A DNA stretch of 64,000 nt. Origin: Desulfuromonadales bacterium (GTDB lineage Bacteria; Desulfobacterota; JAENJC01). Under the pieces are notes generated by a model. The model did no database searches. It saw only the letters and a list, made by a program, of their open reading frames with translations, and had not been told where the DNA came from. The position numbers and the translations under genes are program-made. The stretch lies in assembly GCA_919902985.1 (NCBI GenBank), contig CAKKSC010000017.1:1-64000 (forward strand), written 5' to 3'. Each line of letters starts with the position of its first letter. Positions within the stretch are counted from its first letter, which is position 1. Shown here piece by piece: positions 58,910 to 64,000 of this stretch.

Positions 58910-59314
58910 ATGAAAACCATTTCAATCATCGCAGCAACGCTTTTGGCTATCCTGACTATCGGGGGCCTGGACAGAATTGAGGCTGCTGAAAAGGGCAAGA
59001 CCGCTTCTGCAAAGACAGAGGTATACAAGGTGGAAGAACTGTATGCCAAGAAGGAGGAGCTAAACGGGAAGAAGGTCACTGTCAAGGGGAAGGTAGTAAA
59101 GTTCAGTGCCGGAATTATGGGCAAGAACTGGATTCACTTGCAAGATGGAAGCGGCAAACAGGGAACAAACGATATAACTATTACTACAGATCAAAATACT
59201 TCAATTGGAGAGAATATTACTGTAACAGGCAACCTGGTTACTAACAAGGACTTCGGCGCTGGATACAAGTACGAGGCTATCATTGAAGAGGCCACTGTCA
59301 AGGCTGAGAAGTAA
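58910..59314 (+). CDS. Exported OB-fold protein
   Basis: 134 residues with a signal peptide (SIIAATLLAILTIGGL). Then comes an OB fold of the NrfJ-like type: GKKVTVKGKVVKFSAGIMGKNWIHLQDGSG is diagnostic in shape. The role of these periplasmic proteins is not settled; some sit near cytochrome c or nitrite reductase genes. An AGGAGG site lies seven bases before the ATG, and a strong terminator follows. Confidence 0.8.
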   Translation: MKTISIIAATLLAILTIGGLDRIEAAEKGKTASAKTEVYKVEELYAKKEELNGKKVTVKGKVVKFSAGIMGKNWIHLQDGSGKQGTNDITITTDQNTSIGENITVTGNLVTNKDFGAGYKYEAIIEEATVKAEK

Positions 59315-59334
59315 TACAGAATAGAGATTCAAAA

Positions 59335-59374
59335 GATGAGCCCATAAAGCGATGCTTTATGGGCTCATCTTTTT
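59335..59374. terminator. Bidirectional intrinsic terminator
   Basis: A perfect 15-bp stem (GATGAGCCCATAAAG and its complement) with a five-base loop, followed by TTTTT. It separates the OB-fold gene from the convergent RDD gene. Confidence 0.95.
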
Positions 59375-59378
59375 AGCG

Positions 59379-59891
59379 CTATTGTTGATCCACTACCTGG
59401 GTGTCTGCAAAGATGTCACCGATCCTTATGCCGCCGTCGTCTGTATAAATAAGATAAGATTCAAAGAATAACACAACCAGCCCGACTGTAAAGAACAGTA
59501 TCAAGCCCAGGATTGGAATAAAAAAAACGAAGAGGGCAATGAGCCCTATGGGTATGTTTCTTAGAATGGAGTCCTTGAAGTTGCACGGCATCCCTGTTTT
59601 CAGGTTGACCACCTTCAGCCCTATAAGCTTCTTTCCAAGGCTCCTCCCCTCAAAGAAGCCGTCTGCAATGAGGGAATATGTCAGAGCTGCCATAGAGCCG
59701 ACAGGAGCCTTTATGGCCGTTCCTAAAGCTCCTATTATCAGGAAATCTATGAATTTGGCCAGGAAACGGTTCAGGAGATCGGCCTTGCTAAACTCCTTTT
59801 CTTCCGCTTCGGTTTCCACATCATCCCTTTCTCTTTCAGGCAGAAGGGGTTCTTTATTCTCCGAAACCTCTTCGCTCACTTCTTTCTCCAT
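59379..59891 (-). CDS. RDD family membrane protein
   Basis: About 170 residues from ATG 59891. A charged N-terminus of about 35 residues leads to LLNRFLAKFIDFLIIGALG with the RDD-type Arg and Asp, then GRSLGKKLIGLKVVN and two more hydrophobic segments. Three membrane helices in all. RDD proteins are small membrane proteins of mixed or unknown role. It overlaps the end of the radical SAM gene, so the two are co-expressed. Confidence 0.85.
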   Translation of the reverse strand: MEKEVSEEVSENKEPLLPERERDDVETEAEEKEFSKADLLNRFLAKFIDFLIIGALGTAIKAPVGSMAALTYSLIADGFFEGRSLGKKLIGLKVVNLKTGMPCNFKDSILRNIPIGLIALFVFFIPILGLILFFTVGLVVLFFESYLIYTDDGGIRIGDIFADTQVVDQQ

Positions 59892-61048
59892 GCCAGAGGC
59901 TGATATATACACTTAGGTTCCTCTGCAAGATAATCCCCGTGAACAGCATAAGCCCTTGCCCTGGAACCTCCGCAGACCTTTTTATATTCGGCGCAGGCCC
60001 CGCATTTACCCTTTAGCTTTTCCTCATCTCTCAGTTCTTTAAATAGGGGGGCATCTCTATAGACATCTACCAGGCTGTTCCTTCTCACATTCCCGGCCGA
60101 TAAAGGCAGGAAGCCGCTTGGATAGATCTCACCCATATGAGATATAAAAACAAAGCCGTTTCCGTCGTTTACGCCTCTCGGCGCGCGGTGCATACCGTCC
60201 TTGAACATGGCAAAACCGGGGCCCTGGAAATTCCCGCCCTCTCTCTCGCCCGTAGCCTGTCTCTCCGCCTTTTTCCTCTGGAGGATTACCCTTCTATAAT
60301 GGGTTGCAGCCGTTGTCTTTATGTTATATGGCATAACCAGAGATTTTTCATAAAGCCAGTTAAGGACTTCTTCGTACTCCTCACCGGTTATGTCGTCCTT
60401 CTCCTCTCCCCTCCCGCATGGCACAAGGAAAAAGACTGACCACAGGACTGCATCAAAACTCTTTACCAGTTTTGATATCTCTTCAAGTTCGGCCCTGTTA
60501 TAGTTTGTCACCGTAGTGTTTATCTGGATAGGCAACTTTGCCTCTCTGGCACTATTCACTGCATCCATTGTAAGTTTATAAGAACCCGGCACCTGCCTGA
60601 ACCTGTCATGAGATGCAGCAGTTGCGCCGTCCAGAGAAATGGCCATCCTGGAAAGACCCTTCTCAACGCACTTGAATATGTTATCCCTCGTAAGAAGGGG
60701 CGTAGCTGAAGGAGTCATGGCCATCCTTAAACCTATCTTGACCCCGTGTTCTATAAAGTCAAATACATCCTCCCTTTTTAGGGGATCGCCGCCAGTTATT
60801 ACAAATAGAGGGTTGCCGAATTTTTTGACTTCCTCAAGGACCTTGAAACCCTCTTCTTTCGAAAGCTCCAACGGGTTCCGATGAGGCTGGGCCTCTGCTC
60901 TGCAGTGGATGCATGCAAGATCACACGCCTGGGTTACCTCCCAAATGACTATAAAAGGAGATTCATTAAAGTCCACCATAAGCCCTTCCGGCATGGCGGA
61001 CTCGAACTTGAATTTTTTATCATCATTTCCCGTTGCAAAGCTTTCCAT
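59876..61048 (-). CDS. Radical SAM/SPASM enzyme (TIGR04053-like)
   Basis: 390 residues. The radical SAM cluster motif CDLACIHC is near residue 41, with GGDP near residue 86. The C-terminal SPASM region has CGACAEYKKVCGGSRARAYAVHGD and a last Cys in EEPKC for auxiliary clusters. Overall layout resembles the heme-modifying NirJ/AhbD group and the TIGR04053 family. TAAGGAG precedes the ATG. The substrate is unknown; heme or peptide is possible. It shares an operon with the RDD protein. Confidence 0.85.
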   Translation of the reverse strand: MESFATGNDDKKFKFESAMPEGLMVDFNESPFIVIWEVTQACDLACIHCRAEAQPHRNPLELSKEEGFKVLEEVKKFGNPLFVITGGDPLKREDVFDFIEHGVKIGLRMAMTPSATPLLTRDNIFKCVEKGLSRMAISLDGATAASHDRFRQVPGSYKLTMDAVNSAREAKLPIQINTTVTNYNRAELEEISKLVKSFDAVLWSVFFLVPCGRGEEKDDITGEEYEEVLNWLYEKSLVMPYNIKTTAATHYRRVILQRKKAERQATGEREGGNFQGPGFAMFKDGMHRAPRGVNDGNGFVFISHMGEIYPSGFLPLSAGNVRRNSLVDVYRDAPLFKELRDEEKLKGKCGACAEYKKVCGGSRARAYAVHGDYLAEEPKCIYQPLAWRKK

Positions 61049-61133
61049 TATTTCTCCTTATAAGCCAATAAATGCTCCAAACCCTTTCAGGAAAAGCCTT
61101 ATATCACCAAGATGGGACTGACATAACGTAAAG

Positions 61134-61162
61134 ATATTAACAGGTTGAAGGGGAGATGACAA
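61134..61162 (-). promoter_or_regulatory. Promoter of the radical SAM gene
   Basis: TTGTCA, 17 bp, TAATAT on minus, about 85 bp upstream of the ATG. The sequence from -35 through the start region is nearly the same as the ruvA promoter at 44010-44038. Confidence 0.75.
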
Positions 61163-61188
61163 GAAAATTTAAGGTGCGGCGTGAAATG

Positions 61189-61216
61189 AAAAAGGCTCAG
61201 ACCGGCAGTCCGAGCC
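61189..61216 (-). terminator. Intrinsic terminator of the structured RNA
   Basis: A 9-bp stem with one G-T pair, loop TGCCG, then TTTTTC on the minus strand. No protein gene ends nearby on this strand, which is why it points to an RNA gene. Confidence 0.85.
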
Positions 61217-61547
61217 TAAACAGTCAGGCGAGTCCATTTAAACCGTCAATTGGTTGAATAAAGCGGCTTTCAAAGGTTGTCGAATGTGTAGCGCAACCCT
61301 CTAAGTTCCCTTTAACGGATTTCCGCTTCTACAACAGCGTCATCCTTCTCGACGAGTCTCTTTCGGGGCTCAATCCCTTCAACCTTTTGGCTTGTGGTCT
61401 GCCTACTGTCCTACGCATAAAGCCTGACGTTCCCGCCAGACCTCCAAGTACCCGCTACTTGGCTGACCTTCCGGGACGGGATTCGCACCCGCTTGATTAT
61501 ACGACCTTGCCCGGCCGCACTGAAGACGCGACCCCTATGGCGCCTTG
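61189..61547 (-). ncRNA. Unidentified structured RNA ending in an intrinsic terminator
   Basis: About 360 nt without a credible ORF, purine-rich on minus, with several clear helices. CCAAGTA/TACTTGG is a 7-bp hairpin near 61449-61467. GGTCTG pairs with CAGACC around 61399-61443. AAGCGG pairs with CCGCTT enclosing AGGGTTG/CAACCTT. A T-arm-like hairpin CGGGTGCGAATCCCG at 61478-61492 sits inside a CCGGG/CCCGG helix. The end, GGCTCGGAC/GTCTGAGCC then TTTTT (61189-61216), is a textbook terminator. It does not show RNase P, tmRNA or 6S signatures. The 5' end is estimated. Confidence 0.6.
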
Positions 61548-61548
61548 A

Positions 61549-61818
61549 TTAATCATTCTCAAAATCAATATCATGATCGGAGGGTTCGATAAACTTTGTG
61601 CCAGATTTAATTTCGTCGTATTTTTGACTACCAAGTAATTGCATAATCATGCATATCAAGGTTTTCAAAAAACTTTGGATAGTAAATCAGCGTATATTCA
61701 TGATATGGGTTTAAACGCAATGTCTCCTTAAAAAAGTTTATAGGCAATCTCAGTATCACTTTGTTTCCAATGCATAAAGGCAAGGTTCGTTTTTATTCAA
61801 CCAGTCAAGGATAGGCAT
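61549..61818 (-). pseudogene. Frameshifted remnant of an unknown gene
   Basis: Three reading frames each keep a protein-like stretch in order: MPILDWLNKN, then NLAFMHWKQSDTE, then ILRLPINFFKETLRLNPYHE and YTLIYYPKFFENLDM, and last MQLLGSQKYDEIKSGTKF ending DIDFEND. Joined, they would give a protein of roughly 85-90 residues. The composition is that of a soluble protein. I do not recognise the family. It ends just before the structured RNA on the same strand. Confidence 0.5.
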
Positions 61819-62005
61819 TTTTATATTCCAGGAAGAGGCTCAAATTATCCGATAAATTTTGCCCTTATTTATACAATGACATAGGCCGGGAAGTCAATTG
61901 GAAACAAGGGATGACGCATAAAAGAACGGGGACGATAATACGAGGGATTTGTATAGCCTCAATCCTCTATTGCCTCAGTTGCCATATTTTGTTACCATAA
62001 AAATC
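61819..62005. other. Leader region of mnmG
   Basis: No gene. The track starts mnmG at 61949, but the family N-terminus begins at ATG 62006. No strong ribosome site or promoter stands out. Confidence 0.4.
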
Positions 62006-63925
62006 ATGAAGTTGAAAACATACGATGTAATGGTCATAGGCGCAGGTCATGCAGGGTGCGAGGCGTCGCTGGCCGCTGCCAGGATGGGGCTTTCAACCCT
62101 TTGCCTGACCATAAATCTGGACACCATAGGTCTTATGTCCTGTAATCCTGCCATTGGCGGGCTTGCAAAGGGGCATCTTGTAAAGGAGATAGACGCCCTT
62201 GGCGGGGAAATGGCGAAGAATACTGATGCAACAGGCATCCAGTTTAGGATACTTAACGCCAGCAAGGGACCTGCCGTCCGTGGGAGTAGGGCACAGGCAG
62301 ACAGGACCCTTTACAAGAATAGGATGAAGACGGTCATGGAGTCCCAGCCTAACTTAGATGTGAAGCAGGGGATTGTGGACGATATCCTTGTGGAGGGCGG
62401 ACAGGTTCTTGGAGTAAGGAGCAATATAGGGGTTGAATACCTCGGAAAGACCGTTGTAATAACCTCAGGGACCTTCATGAAGGGGCTGATACATGTGGGG
62501 CTTGTGAATTACGCTGGTGGTCGCTCTGGAGACCTCCCTTCAGAGAAGCTCTCCGACAGTCTTAGAAACCTTGGCTTTGTCATAGGAAGACTTAAGACAG
62601 GTACATGCCCCAGGCTTGACGCCAAGACCATAGACTTCTCAAGCCTTATACCTCAGCATGGAGATGAGCCTCCCGCTCCCTTCTCCTTTTCCACAAAAGA
62701 GATAACCCAGAGGCAGGTACCATGCTACATGACCTATACCAGCGAGGAGACCCACAACATAATCAGGAGCGCTCTGGACCGGTCACCCCTTTACTCAGGC
62801 GTCATTCAGGGAGTTGGTCCCCGTTATTGCCCTTCTATTGAGGATAAGATAGTGAGGTTCCCGGATAAGATAAGGCATCAGATATTCCTTGAACCCGAAG
62901 GGTATGCAACCCAGGAGATTTACCCCAACGGACTTTCTACCTCCCTTCCTTACGATGTTCAGTTGAATATGGTAAGGTCTATCCCAGGCCTTGAAAATGC
63001 TGAGATAATGAGGCCAGGTTATGCCATAGAATATGACTTTGCTCAGCCGACCCAGCTTAAGCCTTCTCTTGAGACTAAGATAGTCAGTGGGCTATTCTTT
63101 GCCGGGCAGATAAACGGCACTTCTGGTTACGAGGAGGCGGCAGCCCAGGGACTCATCGCAGGTATAAATGCGTCCCTCTTGGTCACAGGGGAGGATCCGT
63201 TGATAATTGACCGATCCGAAGGTTACATAGGGGTGATGATAGACGACTTGGTGACAAAGGGGACCAATGAGCCTTACAGGATGTTTACATCAAGGGCCGA
63301 ATACAGGCTTCATCTTCGCGAAGATAACGCCGATCTGAGACTGAGGGAGAAGGGTTATCAGATTGGGCTTGTCTCTAAGGATGATTGCATGGCCTTTGTA
63401 GAAAAGAAAAAAGAGATTGAGGCTGAGACTGAGCGACTGAAGACCGTGAAAGTCCCGCCAACGTCTGAAGTGAACTGTAGATTAGGGTCTTTGGGGTCTG
63501 TGCATCTTATAGAGCCGATAACTATGGAAGACCTTTTGAAGAGACCTGAAATAAGGTATAAAGATTTGGTGGAATTAGAAGCCGGGGACAGTCCCGATTC
63601 TACGACTTCGCTGCGCTCCGTCCGTAAATCCGGGACAGTCCCCTCAGTTGCCCAACAGGTGGAGATTCAAATAAAATATCAGGGGTACATAAATAGGCAG
63701 ATGGTGCAGGTTGAGAGGTTCAGGAAGATGGAAAAGATGAGGATACCGGATGACGTGGATTACTCCGAGGTACCCAGTATCTCAAGAGAGGTGCGGGACA
63801 AGCTTTGTAAGATAAGGCCTCTTTCTATTGGCCAGGCGTCGAGGATTTCAGGAGTAACCCCTGCGGCGCTATCGATATTGATGGTTTATCTTAAGGGCAG
63901 AGCGCAAAAAAGGACATTCTCATAG
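62006..63925 (+). CDS. mnmG: tRNA uridine 5-carboxymethylaminomethyl modification enzyme MnmG
   Basis: FAD protein that with MnmE modifies U34 of tRNAs. From ATG 62006 it has 639 residues. The FAD motif is [19 protein letters not shown], and [21 protein letters not shown] and GTCPRLD follow; the signature [23 protein letters not shown] lies near residue 375. In the C-terminal domain, 20 residues ([20 protein letters not shown]) interrupt the usual run into [11 protein letters not shown] and come from a palindromic 60-bp insertion that keeps the frame. MnmE is not in the window. Confidence 0.96.
   Translation: MKLKTYDVMVIGAGHAGCEASLAAARMGLSTLCLTINLDTIGLMSCNPAIGGLAKGHLVKEIDALGGEMAKNTDATGIQFRILNASKGPAVRGSRAQADRTLYKNRMKTVMESQPNLDVKQGIVDDILVEGGQVLGVRSNIGVEYLGKTVVITSGTFMKGLIHVGLVNYAGGRSGDLPSEKLSDSLRNLGFVIGRLKTGTCPRLDAKTIDFSSLIPQHGDEPPAPFSFSTKEITQRQVPCYMTYTSEETHNIIRSALDRSPLYSGVIQGVGPRYCPSIEDKIVRFPDKIRHQIFLEPEGYATQEIYPNGLSTSLPYDVQLNMVRSIPGLENAEIMRPGYAIEYDFAQPTQLKPSLETKIVSGLFFAGQINGTSGYEEAAAQGLIAGINASLLVTGEDPLIIDRSEGYIGVMIDDLVTKGTNEPYRMFTSRAEYRLHLREDNADLRLREKGYQIGLVSKDDCMAFVEKKKEIEAETERLKTVKVPPTSEVNCRLGSLGSVHLIEPITMEDLLKRPEIRYKDLVELEAGDSPDSTTSLRSVRKSGTVPSVAQQVEIQIKYQGYINRQMVQVERFRKMEKMRIPDDVDYSEVPSISREVRDKLCKIRPLSIGQASRISGVTPAALSILMVYLKGRAQKRTFS
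63584..63643. repeat. 60-bp palindromic element inserted in-frame in mnmG
   Basis: Begins GGGGACAGTCCC and ends GGGACAGTCCCC, inverted ends differing only at the central base, with GATT/AATC nested inside. Exactly 20 codons, no stop in the used frame. Confidence 0.85.
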
Positions 63926-63958
63926 TGAATGCGAGCATTAATACCCATTCCGGGTATA

Positions 63959-64000
63959 ATACCAAGTAAGCTTTCATTGACCTGATAAGTAGCTGTTTGA
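63959..64000. repeat. Palindromic dispersed repeat, copy 3 (cut by window end)
   Basis: Starts ATACCAAGTAAGCTTTCA, the same end sequence as copies at 27151 and 57715 in inverse orientation. The other end lies past the window. Confidence 0.7.

Noticed and set aside
61189-61547. tmRNA, RNase P RNA or a full group II intron
   Set aside because: No tag ORF or CCA end, no GAGGAAAGTCC core, and no domain V or reverse transcriptase gene. A T-arm-like hairpin alone is not enough.
61560-61640. Sigma-54 promoter for the RNA (TGGCAC on minus near 61600)
   Set aside because: The -12 GC element is missing at the right spacing.

Overview
The window looks like part of the chromosome of a Gram-negative, mid-GC, probably anaerobic or microaerophilic bacterium. 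The evidence is the elongasome (mreBCD-mrdA-rodA), a long YidC with a periplasmic domain, a PpiD/SurA-type chaperone, a complex I cluster without the NADH module, and formate-tetrahydrofolate ligase with a methyl cycle (metK, ahcY). Gene content would suit Nitrospirota, Desulfobacterota or a related lineage, but no single marker here settles the phylum.

Layout. (1) 1-5.9 kb, minus strand: a type I restriction locus, hsdR-hsdM, followed by the linked rloA-rloB pair. rloB runs off the left edge and is absent from the ORF track; no hsdS is visible. (2) 6-10.3 kb, minus: ahcY, metK and a periplasmic folding factor. (3) 10.3-15.9 kb, plus: mreB-mreC-mreD-mrdA-rodA. (4) 15.9-19 kb: trxA, tRNA-Arg(TCG), comM and a moxR ATPase. 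(5) 19.1-27.2 kb, plus: dnaA, a candidate oriC, dnaN, gyrB, rpmH, rnpA, yidD, yidC and a small coupled gene. Gene direction largely flips around dnaA, which fits an origin there. (6) 27.2-29.3 kb: an FMN nitronate-monooxygenase-like enzyme, then a Gx-transporter / NusG-II pair on the other strand. (7) 29.4-41.3 kb: a complex I operon (nuoABCD-H-I-J-K, an MrpD-like subunit, an 81-aa membrane protein, a NuoL-like subunit, nuoM, nuoN). It has four antiporter-type subunits and no nuoEFG. (8) 41.5-48.8 kb: fhs on plus, then ruvA, rnhB, rplS, trmD, rimM, rpsP, ffh and coaE on minus. (9) 48.9-54.4 kb: an accessory island, all minus strand. It holds a VapBC-type module between direct repeats, an AT-rich class III nucleotidyl-cyclase-like gene, a 3' fragment of pgeF, a DUF488 pair of unknown function, a MITE, HicAB and a YgiT-type zinc finger. 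A short dispersed repeat recurs in the gaps between these units. (10) 54.5-57.6 kb, minus: pgeF, rluD, mobA, mobB. (11) 57.8-61 kb: a D,D-carboxypeptidase, an exported OB-fold protein, an RDD membrane protein and a radical SAM/SPASM enzyme. (12) 61.1-64 kb: a gene-free stretch with a likely structured RNA ending in an intrinsic terminator and a broken gene, then mnmG, whose coding sequence carries an in-frame 60-bp palindromic insertion.

How it fits together: the backbone runs replication, ribosome biogenesis, cell-wall elongation and respiration. Defence-like genes sit in the left restriction locus and in the 49-54 kb island. Short palindromic repeats are scattered between genes, and twice inside them (mnmG clearly, yidC possibly). 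The points most worth following are the unidentified RNA at 61.2-61.55 kb, the repeat-punctuated island, the palindromic insertion in mnmG, the four-pump complex I, and a promoter sequence shared by ruvA and the radical SAM gene. All calls come from reading the sequence; no searches were run.
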